Positions 10,561-22,214 of a DNA stretch of 64,000 nucleotides are shown piece by piece. Every line of letters begins with the position of its first letter. Within the stretch, counting starts at the first letter, position 1. The notes under the pieces are model-generated. The model made no database searches and was not told the origin of the DNA. It was given only the letters and a program-made list of their open reading frames with translations. The DNA comes from Hippopus hippopus (lineage: Eukaryota; Mollusca; Bivalvia; Cardiida; Cardiidae): positions 12,959,194-13,023,193 of the forward strand of contig OX328102.1 of NCBI GenBank assembly GCA_946811185.2, read 5' to 3'. The position numbers and the translations under genes were made by a program.

Positions 10561-11522
10561 CTCTTTACCACACAATCCTGACTTTTAACGACCCTGAGAA
10601 AGAAGCCTTTTGAAAACATTGTGGGAAAAGGAGAAAATGCTGGTAACAGCATTTTCTCCTTTTTATACGCCCGTCGAAGACGGGACGTATTATGGGATCA
10701 CCCATGGCATATGGGCGGGCGGGCATCCGGGCGGGTGTCCGTCGGGGCGGGCGGTGTCCAGTTTTTTGTCCGGAGCATAACTTTGTCATCTCTAGTCCGA
10801 TTGACTTGAAACTTGGCATGTGTGTTTGTGGCAATAATACAGAGTGCAGTGCAAAAGAACCATAACTCTACCTCATGCTGTCTTTGAGTTATTTCCCTTT
10901 GATCGTCATTTTTACAGCATTTTCTGCTTGTCCGGAGCATAATTTTGTCATCTCCAGTCCGATTGACTTGAAACTTGGCATGTGTGTTTGTTGCAATAAT
11001 ACGGAGTGCAGTGCAAAAGAACCATAACTCTACCTCGTGCTGTCTTTGAGTTATTTCCCTTTGATCGTCTTTTTTACAGCATTTTCTGCTTGTCCGGAAT
11101 ATAACTTTGTCATCTCAAGCTCGTTTGACTTCAAACTTGGTATGCATGTTTGTTGCAATATTACGGAGTACAGTGCGTAAGAACAATAACTCTACCTAGT
11201 GCGGATTTCGAGTAATTCCACTTTGATCTTCATTTTTATAGTATTCCTTGCTTGTCTGGAACGGAACTTTGTCACCTCAAGTCAAATTGACTTGAGACTT
11301 GGTAAATATGTTTGTTGCATTACCTGCCCTTTACGATTATTATACCCCCTCGACAACTGGCGGTGGGACGGGCGTATCTTAAGACAATTTGCCGCTCTTG
11401 TTCCACAATGTTTTCTACCCTTCCCAAACCAAATTTCTATTTTTCAGTCACGTTTATTTTGTCGTCTGCAAATGCTTTCAATTTGGACCAGTCTATAATA
11501 TTGTCGTTTGGTAAAGAGTTAA
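10557..11522 (+). mobile_element. Composite: MITE-1 split by tandem-cored element E1
   Basis: MITE-1 halves are 10,557-10,663 and 11,401-11,522, with the break in the right palindrome arm after ATTTTCTCCTTTT. The insert is described separately. The same arrangement recurs at 46,499-48,552. Confidence 0.88.
10664..11400 (+). mobile_element. Tandem-cored element E1
   Basis: Starts TATACGCCCGTCGAAGACGG; near its end GGTGGGACGGGCGTATC is a loose inverted match. The core has about four degenerate units of ~160 bp beginning TGTCCGGAGCATAACTTTGT (near 10,768, 10,930, 11,092 and 11,253). It ends with AATTTGCCGCTCTTG. No protein coding. Confidence 0.82.
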
Positions 11523-11673
11523 AGGGTAAAAAGCATTGTAGGATAAGGAGAAAGGGTATAAAGCGGTGTGGTATTAGGAGATGGTCACCAGCTTTTTTTT
11601 CTTTTTCCCAGATTGTTACAGACATCTTTCTCATTAGTCATTTAGGGTCATTAAAACAGGGGATTGGGTTAAC
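11517..11673 (-). mobile_element. MITE-1 partial copy sharing TTAA with its neighbour
   Basis: Starts TTAAAGGGTAAAAAGC, has a degraded palindrome, and ends GGGGATTGGGTTAA. Confidence 0.7.
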
Positions 11674-12553
11674 TGTACCAACTAACAGGTAGCAATGCAA
11701 TATATATAACTGGAAGCATGGACCATAAACTAGGTATGCACTGAGTATAGGTAGATGAGGAATGAAGAAGTTACCGGTAGTTTTGTTATTTTCTGCTTTT
11801 GTGTCAGTGTTTTCAAAAATTATCTTCAACATGCGCCTCTATATCGTTTATACAATAAATTGTTAAAATGACGGTAAAGATCTATCAGATCACATTACAG
11901 ATCACGAACTTGTTCATTTTATGCTTATGCTGCAAAATCTATGTAAGTTACCCTAAGATTGCCACTTCAGATGGCTGGTAGTAACTTTGACATTGAGTAG
12001 GCCGAACCACTTACCAAAGCTCGTGACAGGATATTGAAGGTTTGAATAATTGAACTTCCCATGTTTTAGTTTCATTCTCTTTGGCTTACATTTTTGCAAA
12101 GTTCACCGTGCAATATATTGATAACCCTTCGTCTGACATTTTATTGTGATGTTATCAATATTTTTAGGCAAGAATTTAAAAAGTATTCCACTAAACACCA
12201 TAAAGTAACAAGATCACTGCATGCAGTTGCAAACACTCCATCCAATGGCTTTTTTTTAGCAAAGATTTGTATAAAAGAGGATAAACTGTCAAAAGTACTT
12301 TGAGGATTACTGATATATGCCTTTCCGATAACATTTCCTTTTTTTGATATTTAACTATTAGCTTAAGTTTGAAGAAAATATCTGCAGTGGTAAGAGACAT
12401 GTGGGAAACAATCAAATTTTGATGCATGATGCAGACAATGACAGGCTGAAAAAACCTCTATGTTTTCTTTGAAAACAGCCAAGCTAAAAATGAAAATACT
12501 CGGTCATGAAAGCCCTGTCCTGGATGATAAATGGAACAGAACTGAGCCATAAT
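11674..12553. other. Unassigned non-coding stretch
   Basis: No gene, RNA or repeat family recognised over about 880 bases. It is one of the few repeat-poor parts of the upstream half. Confidence 0.5.
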
Positions 12554-12566
12554 ATGGCAAAATGGA

Positions 12567-12890
12567 TTGATTGATTGATTGTATGGTGTTTAACACCGTT
12601 TTCAACATTATTTCAGTTATATCGCGGCGGCCAGTGCACCTATCCATGCGTTCCTGGAGTCTCTTTTACCAGTACTTCGCACAATTTTCTTTCCAAGCCA
12701 CTGGCTGCTTTCCCACATAATCATCGTCGAAACAATGGTCAGCGGTGGGAGAGGAATGAATCCTGTCGCAGTGACTATCATCAATCCTCGGAAAGAGATT
12801 GGCCGAGCCGGGGGTCGTAGCCAGGGATCGAACCCAGGACCCTGTGTTCTCAAGTCTTGCACGCTACCAACTGAGCTACCGGGGCTCGGC
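12567..12890 (-). mobile_element. tRNA-derived SINE, minus strand, with 13-bp target-site duplication
   Basis: The head on the minus strand has A box TAGCTCAGTTGG and B box GGTTCGATCCC; the (GATT)n end is at 12,565-12,580. Flanking repeats ATGGCAAAATGGA (12,554-12,566) and ATGGCAGAATGGA (12,891-12,903) differ at one base. A 133-codon minus-strand frame across it is a shadow. Confidence 0.9.
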
Positions 12891-12929
12891 ATGGCAGAAT
12901 GGAAATTAACTTTTATCACATGCAATACA

Positions 12930-13041
12930 TAACTGAGCCATGGTCTGTGAAAAGGGGGTTTAATGCATCTGCAGAAAGTATCGACTCGAGTCAGCCTATG
13001 CAGTCCACGCAGGCTCACCGGAGTCGAAACTTTTTGCTTTC
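12930..13041 (+). mobile_element. MITE-2 copy, partial
   Basis: GAGCCATGGTCTGTGAAAAG, TTTAATGCATCTGCAGAAAG and the palindrome CAGCCTATGCAGTCCACG / CAGGCTCACC. The right half is missing. Confidence 0.75.
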
Positions 13042-13068
13042 ATTATGTTCTCTGCCTATCCAATCTGC

Positions 13069-13172
13069 CCTTTTAAAGACTAATTTTGAATTTTTGAGTA
13101 ACATATGATATGTCATCTGCAAATGCTTTCAGTTTGAGCAAGTCTAAAACTTTGTCGTTTTGTAGAGATTCT
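13069..13172 (+). mobile_element. Solo MITE-1 right arm
   Basis: CATCTGCAAATGCTTTCAG, then GTCTAAAACTTTGTCG up to a degraded terminus, followed directly by a C-rich run. Confidence 0.75.
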
Positions 13173-13205
13173 AACCCCCCCCCCCCTGCTACCCCCCACC
13201 CCCCC

Positions 13206-14202
13206 AAAAAAGATTTTTTTTTAGGGATATACTTAGACAAGGTTGTACGCCCTTCCACTTGTCCATTCTTCTGTAGAGGCAATTTGGTGTTGCCTACTGC
13301 TCTTACAGTTCTCAATCAATATGGCTGAAATTTTAATGGAAGCCTTCTTACCTTGAGAACTTGTGCTTCTGCGGTTTCCATAATGATCGGTGTACTGTTA
13401 CAGCAGTTACGGCCTTTTGATTTCATTCCTGATTCAGTGACAAAGCGACCATTGGATGGTACTTGTAGGCCTGTGACGGTTCTGGTTCAATTATGGATTG
13501 GTAACAATGTGGCTACTGTTGGTTCAGAGTTTATTGTGTTGTCAGCATGGCCTATATATGTAGGATCTGACAAAGTTGGCATTCGAGATAAAATCATATT
13601 AAATGATTCTAGATTTACATTTTTTTAAGCAAGCTTCAGGCAAGCTTAATATTTTTGCAGATAAGTTTAATGAAATTTTAACTAAAAAGCCAACAGATGT
13701 CAGAATCCTTTATCACAAAACACTATTTTACGAATTATTGGCCAGAACATACAAAACATACAAGCACATGCGGTAATTTCCATGGATAAAACCCAATTTA
13801 CTTCTCTGAAAGAGGTATGAAATGATGTCACATATGATGTCACACATTGCTTATTTCAAACATGTAAGATATGAAAATATGTCATGGGTATATTTTACTG
13901 AAAACAAGGGAGGTTATGTGATGAATTGTTTTATTTGAACTTCTTGTCAGAAATTATTAATTTTGGGACTTGAATTATCTTTAAGTTGACCTCTATTAGA
14001 TTCCATAATTGCGTAGACTGTGTGTGTGTGTGTGGGGGGGGGGGGACAAATGTCACATGTGCCATCCCCATTTGAAAGGATTTACAAATTTGTTCATATT
14101 ATATTTGCACAGATGAGCAACTTAAGACCACCATTGTCCCTTTCTTTAAATCGTAACTAGGTACCTCTAACCTCTTACAGATGTTTGTTTGAAGTGTAAG
14201 TC
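13206..14202. other. Unassigned non-coding stretch
   Basis: Only a (TG)n-poly-G microsatellite at 14,019-14,044 stands out. No gene or repeat family recognised. Confidence 0.5.
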
Positions 14203-14214
14203 ATTCAATGAAGG

Positions 14215-14527
14215 GCCCAGCCACGGTAGCTCAGTCTGTAGTGTACAGAACTTGAGAACAGGGGGTCGCTGGTTCGATTCCTGGCTTGTCCAATTTCTTT
14301 CCAAGGATTGATGACAGTCATTGCAACATAATTCATTTCTCTCTCACCGCTGACCATTGTATTGACGATTGTTATGTGGGAAAGCAGCCAGTGGCTTGGA
14401 AAGAATATTTTGAGTAGGGCTGGTAAAAGAAACTCCAGGAAAACATGGATAGGTGCACTGGCCACTGCAATATAACTGAAATAATATTAAAAAAGGCGTT
14501 AAACACCATTCATTCAAACAATCAGTA
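14215..14527 (+). mobile_element. tRNA-derived SINE with 12-bp target-site duplication
   Basis: A box TAGCTCAGTCTG, B box GGTTCGATTCC (14,271-14,281), body CAGCCAGTGGCTTGGAAAG, and 3' end GGCGTTAAACACCATTCATT. Perfect direct repeats ATTCAATGAAGG at 14,203-14,214 and 14,528-14,539. Confidence 0.92.
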
Positions 14528-14722
14528 ATTCAATGAAGGAATGGAGCAGGCACTTATCTTTAAATTGTGATAGATCTTAAGGTGCTGATAGTTATCTCAA
14601 TAAACAGTGTGCACAATCTGATAGTTCCAGTACAGATAACCAGGTAATTACTCTTTCTTGTGGGTTATTGACCTTTATGCTATCTTATCATCTTCATCCT
14701 ATACTCAACAATCAAACGTTTT

Positions 14723-14935
14723 TAACCCTTATCCTGCTAAATAAATTAGATAAAATCTCCAAGTCAATAATAAAAACTCAAACAATGCTATTTCAAACTT
14801 ATATTTTGCTGAAAAATATCTCCTTATCAGACAGTGTGGATCCAAGATCAGATTGCATGTTCTGTGCAGTCTGATTTTGATCCAAACTGTCCGCAAAAAG
14901 GTCAGTGGGTTGCACTTAGCAGCCTAAGGGTTAGA
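14723..14935 (+). mobile_element. MITE-3 copy, longer subtype
   Basis: Begins TTAACCCTTATCCTGCTAA and ends TTAGCAGCCTAAGGGTTA, almost exact inverted termini. Palindrome around GATCAGATTGCATGTTCTG. Confidence 0.84.
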
Positions 14936-15567
14936 AACTCTGAAAGAGAAGCTTTCAGAAGACATTGTGGAAAAAGGAGACAATACTGGAAACTAGCATT
15001 GTCTCCTTTTCCCACAATGTCTTCTACCCTTTCTGATATGAATGTTCTCACATTTAATTTGTCTTCTGCAATGTTTAATGTTTTTCAATCAGACAGGTCT
15101 AAATGGTCTGACAAAGTCAGTTAACCCTTTACCACACAATCCCGACTTTTAACGACCCTGAGAAAGAAGCCTTTTGAAAACATTGTAGGAAAAGGAGAAA
15201 ATGCTGGTAACCAGCATTGTCTCCTTTTCCCACAATGTCTTCTACCCTTTCTGATATGAATGTTCTCACATTTAATTTGTCTTCTGCAGTGTTTAATGTT
15301 TTTCAATCAGACAGGTCTAAATGGTCTGACAATGTCAGTTAACCCTTTACCACACAATCCCGACTTTTAACGACCCTGAGAAAGAAGCCTTTTGAGAACG
15401 TTGTAGGAAAAGGAAAAAATGCTGGTAACCAGCATTTTCTCCTTTTCCCACAATGTTTTCTACTCTTCCCAAACCAAATTTTAATTTTTCAGTCACATTT
15501 ATTTTGTCTTCTGCAAATGCTTTCAATTTGGACCGGTCTTTAATTTTGTTGTTTGGTAAAGAGTTAA
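14930..15567 (+). mobile_element. Array of three MITE-1 copies joined at TTAA
   Basis: Copies span 14,930-15,124, 15,121-15,342 and 15,339-15,567, each joint a single TTAA. The first two share an unusual right arm (CTGATATGAATGTTCTCACA, GGTCTGACAAAGTCAG), while the third has the common right arm. This fits stepwise insertion or unequal exchange rather than three random hits. Confidence 0.87.
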
Positions 15568-15677
15568 GGAAATATAGAGGTTACTTGTTGTTTTTGTTAT
15601 AGACTGAGATCATTTCAGTATATGAGCACTAACATTTGTTTTTAGGATTGGCTTTGCTTTTCACTGAAATTCTTTAT

Positions 15678-15877
15678 TTAACCCTTCACCACATAGTTCG
15701 GAGTTTTAACAACTCTCAGACATAGCCTTTTTGAAAACACTATGGGAAAAGGAGATAATGTTGGTAACCAGAATTTTCAATTTTGCCCACAATGTTTCCA
15801 CCCAATGGAAGAAAAAACTGCATCATTTGAGCCACATTGTCTACACATGCTTTCAGTTTGGACAAGTCTACATTTTT
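15678..15877 (+). mobile_element. MITE-1 copy cut by element E3
   Basis: TTAACCCTTCACCACATAG start. The right arm stops at CTACATTTTT. The missing end (TTGTCATGTGGTAA) appears after E3 at 17,510-17,523. Confidence 0.8.
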
Positions 15878-17509
15878 AGCTCTACTGGCTGAAAGCCAGC
15901 AGAGCTTATGTCATGGTGTGGTTTCCGTTGTCCGTCTGTCCGTCTGTATTTTAGTCTTTTTCTTGTTTACGCGATAAAGTCTACATTTGTGGTCAGATTT
16001 TCATGAAACTTGCACAGTTTGTTTATCTCATCAATAGCTTCAACCTATTGATTTTGAAAAAAATCCAACAAACAGTATGGGAAAAGTAGCCATTTCAAGG
16101 TGAAAATTTCCATTTCTTGTTTATGCGATGAAGTCTGCATTTGTAATCAAATTTCCATGAAAGTTGCACAGTTTGTTTATCTCATCAATAGCTTCAACCA
16201 TATTGATTTTGAAAAAAATCCAACAAACTGTATGGGAAAAGTAGCCATTTCAAGTTGAAAATTTCAATTTCTTGTTTACGCGATAAAGTCTGCATTTGTT
16301 GTCAGATTTCTTTGAAACTTGCACAGTTTGTTTATCTTATCAATAGCTTCAACCGTATTGATTTTGAAAAAAATCCAACAAACAATATGGGAAAAGTAGC
16401 CATTTCAAGTTGAAAATTTCAATTTCTTGTTTAAGCGATAAAGTCTGCATTTGTAATCAGATTTTTGTGAAACTTTCAGTTTATCTCATCAGTAGCTTCA
16501 ACCGTATTGATTTTGAAAAAAGTCCAACAAACTGTATGGGAAAAGTAGCCATTTCAAGTTGAAAATTTCAATTTCTTGTTTACGTGATAAAGTCTGCATT
16601 TGTCGTCAGATTTCTTTGAAACTTGCACAGTTTGTTTATCTTATCAATAGCTTCAGCCCTATTGATTTTGAAAAAAATCCAACAAACAATATGGGAAAAG
16701 TAGCCATTTCAAGTTAAAAATTTCAATTTCTTGTTTAAGCGATAAAGTCTGCATTTGTAATCAGATTTTTGTGAAACTTTCAGTTTATCTCATCAGTAGC
16801 TTCATTCGTATTGATTTTGAAAAAAGTCCAACAAACAGTATGGGAAAAGTAGCCATTTCAAGTTAAAAATTTCCATTTTTTGTTTATATGATGAAGTCAG
16901 CATTTGTGGTCAGATTTTCATGAAACTTGCACAGTTGCTTTGTATCATAAACAGCTTGAACTCTATATATTTTAAAAAAATCTGACAATCAGTATGGGAA
17001 AAGTAGCCGTTCAAAGTTGAAAATTTCTATTTCTTGTTTAGGCAATGAAGTCCACAGTGTTGATCCAATTATTTTGAAACTTGCAAAGATTATTTGATTC
17101 ATCAAGGGATTGAACTCTATTAAAAGTGAAGAAAATCTAGTAAACTGTTCAGGAAAAGCAGCCATTTGATGACTTAGTATCGTTTATTCAACAAAGTTCA
17201 CATTATTAGTCACATTTCTTTGAAATTTGCTACGATTCATTTGTTTAATACAAGGCGTACTGAAACCCTATCAAATTTGGCTGGATTCCAAACAATTATT
17301 TTTGAGAAATTGCACTTCATTTTTTTTCATTGTTTGTTCAATTCACCATGCCTACTTATGCTGTCTTAATGGGTTCAAGCCCAGTTGCAAGAACACATTT
17401 TTGTGTTTTTTGTGTTTTTCTCTTTTTGCATCATGAATTCATAATGTATGCTAGCAAAAAAGCAAAATCACTGCCAGTAGAGCGATTTCAGGCCCTCAAG
17501 GGCCTTTAG
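15876..17509 (+). mobile_element. Tandem-cored element E3
   Basis: Opens TAGCTCTACTGGCTGAAAGC and closes GCCAGTAGAGCGATTTCAGG then CCTCAAGGGCCTTTAG; AGCTCTACTGGC and GCCAGTAGAGCG are inverted. The core has about eight units of ~150-155 bp starting TTCTTGTTTACGCGATAAAG (near 15,960, 16,114, 16,268, 16,424, 16,574, 16,728, 16,877, 17,031). The last units are more diverged. No coding capacity; probably non-autonomous. Confidence 0.84.
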
Positions 17510-17589
17510 TTGTCATGTGGTAACCGCTAGGCTGCTGAGCATGACTCATGATACTTTTGCAAACAATGTAGATAAAGATCAGACAGTGA

Positions 17590-17662
17590 GACTTGTCCAA
17601 ATTCAAAGCATTTGCAGATGACATGTTAAATATTGCTCATTGTGAGATTTTGTCCTTGAAAA
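17590..17662 (-). mobile_element. MITE-1 fragment
   Basis: Long-arm fragment: GACTTGTCCAAATTCAAAGC, then ATTTGCAGATGACATG. A MITE-3 scrap (GATAAAGATCAGACAGTG) precedes it. Confidence 0.65.
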
Positions 17663-17849
17663 CATTCAAACAAAATCTAATATATAAAAAAAAATTATCT
17701 AAGAAGTTGAATATTATGATGGTCTGCTCCTTTTGTAACATTGTGTTAAAATATGAAGCAAGGCAAACACGGAAGTATTCATTTCCAAGTAGTACAGGTG
17801 AATAATCAATTCGGACAACAAGGAACAAGTCATATGTAATAGCGACAGG

Positions 17850-18119
17850 TTGTATGAGCCGTGCTCTGTGAAAAAGGGGCATAATGTATCTCCGAGATGT
17901 GTTATACCAATTATTCCATCAAATAGTTATGGATCCATGATAGCCACATTTTTTTATTAACTGACTTAATCTTAAGGTAGACGGGTCCTTGGACACAGAC
18001 AATTGACCAATAGTGAAAAATTTCGTCCCAGGTCAGCCTGCGCGGGCTGCGCAGGCTGACCTGGGTTGATACTTTTCGCAGATGTATTAAGCCCCATTTT
18101 CATGGAGCATGACTCATAT
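17850..18119 (+). mobile_element. MITE-2 copy, complete
   Basis: Best copy of this family: GAGCCGTGCTCTGTGAAAAA at the left, its inverted form CATTTTCATGGAGCATGACT at the right, and a near-perfect central palindrome (GTCAGCCTGCGCGGGCTGCG / CAGGCTGACC) at about 18,027-18,065. Confidence 0.85.
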
Positions 18120-18768
18120 GTAAAGTTCTGATAACTGATGTTTTACAACTTTCCATGTTATTTGATACAAATCAGTTCCCTTATCAGAGTTCCACCACAC
18201 TTTGACCTGCCACAGGTTCATGTTACATTTACTTTGCGTCATAGCTTTCTGCTGGCAAACAAAACATATCTTATAAAGTCACATGATGTTATGAAATTTT
18301 GAGCTTGAAGTCTAGTTAAACATAGTACATGTACTGTTTTTGTGTTTAAATTTACATAATTAGATAACAGCTTCTAAATTTGATATCTGGAAAAAAAAGT
18401 ATTTTTGAAGTTTTTTACAGTTAGTTTTATACAGTCAATGTTGTAATGTTATGGTTCTAGATGGAAATTTGACATCTGTCAGTGACAAGTGAATGCCTTA
18501 TGTTTAGCAGACTTATTCAATAAAAACAAAAGATAAAGATAACGACTTGTCATCAGTGTATATTCAAATGATGAGAATAGAAACATTACTTTTATATTGA
18601 AAGTGCAATATTTAGTATTGGAAGTGTAGATTTATGTAACAGTTTCATTGCAATTTTATATTTATCTTGTTTAGGTTCATAGAAATCAGCTGTGATACAG
18701 GTATGTAAAGTATTGTCATACATTATGGACCCTTGAAGTGCAGAATAAACTCAACAAACATTTTCACC
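18120..18768. other. Repeat-poor stretch; possible 26-nt untranslated exon
   Basis: No repeats recognised. At 18,675-18,700 a short segment lies between a pyrimidine-rich TTATCTTGTTTAG and a CAG|GTATGT donor. It could be a 5' untranslated exon of reelin, but nothing else supports this. Confidence 0.25.
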
Positions 18769-18997
18769 TTAATTCTTTACCACACAATCCCGACTTTTAA
18801 CAACCTTGAGAAAGAAGCCTTTTGAAAACATTGTGGGAAAAGGAGAAAATGCTGGTTACCAGCATTTTCTCCTTTTCCCACAATGTTTTCCACCACATTA
18901 AAGACAGAAATCATTGTTTGAGTTACATTCATTTTGTCATCTGCTTAAACTTTAAATTTGGTTGAATGCAAAATTTTGTTGTTTGGTAAAGAGTTAA
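18769..18997 (+). mobile_element. MITE-1 copy, well preserved
   Basis: TTAATTCTTTACCACACAAT start, strong palindrome at 18,825-18,891, end TTTGGTAAAGAGTTAA. Confidence 0.9.
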
Positions 18998-19168
18998 AGA
19001 TAAGACACAAATAATTGCAAATTCAATGTTAATTGTTTGTGTCAAAAATATAACAGCAGAGCTGACATTGTAGATGAAAGATCAGACTGGAGATTCTGTG
19101 CAGTCTGATCTTGGTCTATACTGGCATCAAAGGCAACTACAATTATGAAAGGCATTTTAAGGGTTTAT
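18994..19168 (+). mobile_element. MITE-3 copy sharing TTAA with the preceding MITE-1
   Basis: GATCAGACTGGAGATTCTGT / GCAGTCTGATC palindrome at 19,080-19,111; end TTTTAAGGGTTTA. Confidence 0.78.
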
Positions 19169-19684
19169 CATCTGTTTTCAATTATCAAATTACATGTATT
19201 TATCATCAGCAAATTTCCTTTTTTTCATGAGGCAATGTTATGATAAGATCTTGGAGAACATGCTTGTTTAATTTTTTTTTAGATATGATATTTACTCTTA
19301 AAATGAAATATTTCAATTTTTCAAGTGTTTTCTCAGCAATTATCCGTTATCTTCAGATTTATTTCTCAATATTTTCCAGGATTTTTTTTTTTGTCACTTG
19401 ACTTTTATTGTACGCAGACTGAAATTGTGGAAGAGATACTTGGCTGAATTTTCATATAACTGATACTTGATATTTCTTGAAAAGCAGTATACTAAGAAGA
19501 GTACAATATTTCTCAATGATGGTTAAAAAGAAAAAACAGGACAACTTTTTGTAAGTTTTCACTCATGTATCATTGCAATTTGTGTTGCTGATTACAAGGT
19601 CTTTACTCTGCTAAATGAGATGGTTTTAGACTCTCCCATATTGAAAGCACTGCCAATAACAATTTGATAATTTAGCTTATAACT
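19169..19684. other. Unassigned non-coding stretch
   Basis: T-rich, no gene or repeat family recognised. Confidence 0.5.
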
Positions 19685-20368
19685 CTAACCCTTTACCAAA
19701 CACCAAAATTTTAGACTTGCTGAAATTTAAAGCATTTGCAGATGACCAAATAACTTTGACTCGAAAATTTAAATTTGTCTTCGGAAGGGTAGAAAACATT
19801 GTGGGAAAAGGAGAAAATGCTGGTTACCGGCATTTTCTTCTTTCCAACAATGTTTTCAAAAAACTTTTTTTTGGGGGGGGGGGTGTCATTAAAACTCAGG
19901 ATTGTGTGGCAAAGGGTTAACCATTCACTACATGACAAAATTTTGGACTGGACCAAATTTAAAGCATTTGCAAATGACAAATAAAATGTAGCTCAAATGA
20001 TGATTTTTTTGGTTTGATATGTTAGAAAACATTGTGGGAAAAGGAAAAAGTGCTGGTTACAAGTATTTACTCCTTTTCCCATAACGTTTTCAGAAGTCTT
20101 TTCTTTTAAGGTTATTAAAACATGGGATTCTCTTGTAAAGCGTTAACACAAAATACCAAGTTCTAACAATGCTTAAAAAGAACACTTTTGAAAAAATTAT
20201 GGGATAAGGAGAAAATGCTGATAAACAGAATTTTCTGCCAAGCCTACAGTGTTTTTTTTATACCCTTCCAAAGGCAAATTGCATCATTTTATTTAACTTA
20301 AATTTGTAGTCTGCATTACATTAAATTTGGACTTGTCTTAAATTTCAGTGTGTAGTAAAGAGTCTTAG
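19685..20368. mobile_element. Array of three MITE-1 copies joined at TTAA
   Basis: 19,685-19,920 (reverse, with a poly-G run in its short arm), 19,917-20,146 (reverse) and 20,143-20,368 (forward). Confidence 0.85.
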
Positions 20369-20375
20369 GATTTTT

Positions 20376-21371
20376 AGCTCACCTGAGCACCAAGGCGACC
20401 TTTTGTGATTGTGCTGTGTCTGTCGTGCGTTGTCCAGGTGTCAACATTTACCTTGTTTGCAGTCTAGAGGCAGTTACTCATAAAACTTGGTCAGAATCTT
20501 TGTCCTGATGATATCTCAGACAAATTCTAAACTGGGTCACATCTGGTCAAAAAGTAGGTAACAGAGCTAAATATTAGAAAAAGCTTTTGTGCACCTTAGA
20601 AGCCACATTTTCAGCCGGATACGCTTGAAACTTTGTCAGAACGTTTGTCTTGATAAAATTTCAGACAAATTTGAAATTGGGCTATGTATGGTCAAAAAGT
20701 AGATCACAGGGTCAAATCTTAGAAAAACCTTGTGTGCACTCTAGAGGCCACATTTTCAGCCTGATATTCATTAAATTTGGTCAGAATGTTTGTCTTGATG
20801 ATATCTAAGACAAGTTTGAAATTTGGTCACATAGGGACAAAAAGGAGGTCACGCGGCTAAATCTTGTGTGCAGTCTTGAGGCCACATTTTCAGCCTGATA
20901 CTCATAAAACTTGGGCAGAATGTTTGTCTTGATGCCATCTTGAAAAAGTTTGAAATTGGGTCATTTTGGGTCAAAAAATAGGCCACTGGGCCCGATTCTG
21001 AGGAAAATGTTGTGTACAGTCTAGAAGCCACATTTTCAGCCTGATACTCATGAAACTAAGCCAGAAAGGTTATCTTTTTGAAATCTCAGACATTGGGTCA
21101 CAACAGATCAAAGAGTAGGTCACTGGGCGAAATCTTATAAAAAACTTGTGTGCAGTCTAGAGACCACATTTTCAGTCTGATAATCATGAAACATTACAAG
21201 AATATTAGTCTGGGTAATATCTCTGATGAGTTCAAAAGTAGGTCAAGTTCGTCAAAAAGTAGGTCACTTACACACATGCGTTTTACATAATTAAAATCAG
21301 GATTTCTTCAGCTTTATCTACCATTGATAACTTTACTCAGGTGAGCCCTTTAGGGCCAGTGGCCCTCTTGT
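20376..21371 (+). mobile_element. Tandem-cored element E4
   Basis: Starts AGCTCACCTGAGCACCAAGG and closes TTTACTCAGGTGAGCCCTTT then AGGGCCAGTGGCCC; AGCTCACCTGAG and CTCAGGTGAGCC are inverted. The core has about six units of ~120-145 bp centred on GGCCACATTTTCAGCCTGAT and AAAAAGTAGGTCAC. It has no coding capacity. Truncated relatives are at 26,913 and 36,978. Confidence 0.85.
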
Positions 21372-21377
21372 TCTTAG

Positions 21378-21737
21378 AAAGGATAGAAATTATGTGATAG
21401 GATTTGTCATAGAAAGGACAGATAACATTGTGGGAAAATGAGAACTACTGGTTATGACAGTTTTTCAAAAAGCCTCTCTCCACATGTTGGGAAAAACAGG
21501 ATTGTTTGGTTAAACGTTAACCCTTTCACAAACAACAACTTGTTGAGTCTTCAAAATTAAAATTAAATGCAGATTACAAATTCGAAATTGGTACAAATAA
21601 GCTGCAGTTCTCTGATAGGGTTAAAAAAACATGGGAAAAGGAGAAAATGCTGATAGCAGCATTTTTTCTCCTTTTCCCCCACAATATTTTTAAAAGCCTT
21701 ATTCCACAGGATTGTTAAAACTTTGGATAGTATAGCT
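21378..21737 (-). mobile_element. Two MITE-1 copies, reverse, joined at TTAA
   Basis: A left-truncated copy spans 21,378-21,520; 21,517-21,737 follows with a clear palindrome (21,631-21,689). Confidence 0.78.
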
Positions 21738-21802
21738 GAGGTTTGAGGAATGACCTGCATCCCCTCTCATTAAATATAAGCTTCTGACTCCATTTATTTA
21801 GC

Positions 21803-22214
21803 TTTAAACCCTTTTTTTCACAACCCCAAGGAAAAGAGCATTTGAAAACATGCTGGAAAGAATAGAAAATAGGTAATCAGCATTTTCTCCCTTTTAGACA
21901 AGTTTTTTTTTTTTTGCCACTTCCAAGAAATTTCCTTTCATCTATTGCTTAATTCATTTTGTAATTTTTAAGTGCTTTCAATATGGACAAGTCAATAATG
22001 TTGTAGTCTATTAGAATTTCAAAGGGATAAAAATGTTGAACCCTTTACCACACAATCCCGGCCATGTGGAAGAAGCCTTATGAAAACCAGCATTTTCTTA
22101 TTTTCCCACAATACTTTCTACCCTACCAAAAAGAAAGTTCAATTTTTTTAGCATCAATCCTATTGTCGTCTGTAAATGCTTTCAGTTTGAACATGCCATT
22201 TGATAAAGAGTTAA
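21803..22214 (+). mobile_element. Two MITE-1 copies, diverged
   Basis: 21,803-22,028 has a poly-T expansion in the right arm. 22,036-22,214 lacks the left half of the palindrome (GAAAACCAGCATTTTC joins directly). Confidence 0.75.

Noticed and set aside
12617..13018. 133-codon minus-strand reading frame
   Set aside because: It covers a SINE and part of a MITE-2; similar shadow proteins arise from other SINE copies at 4,447-4,644 and 14,205-14,465.
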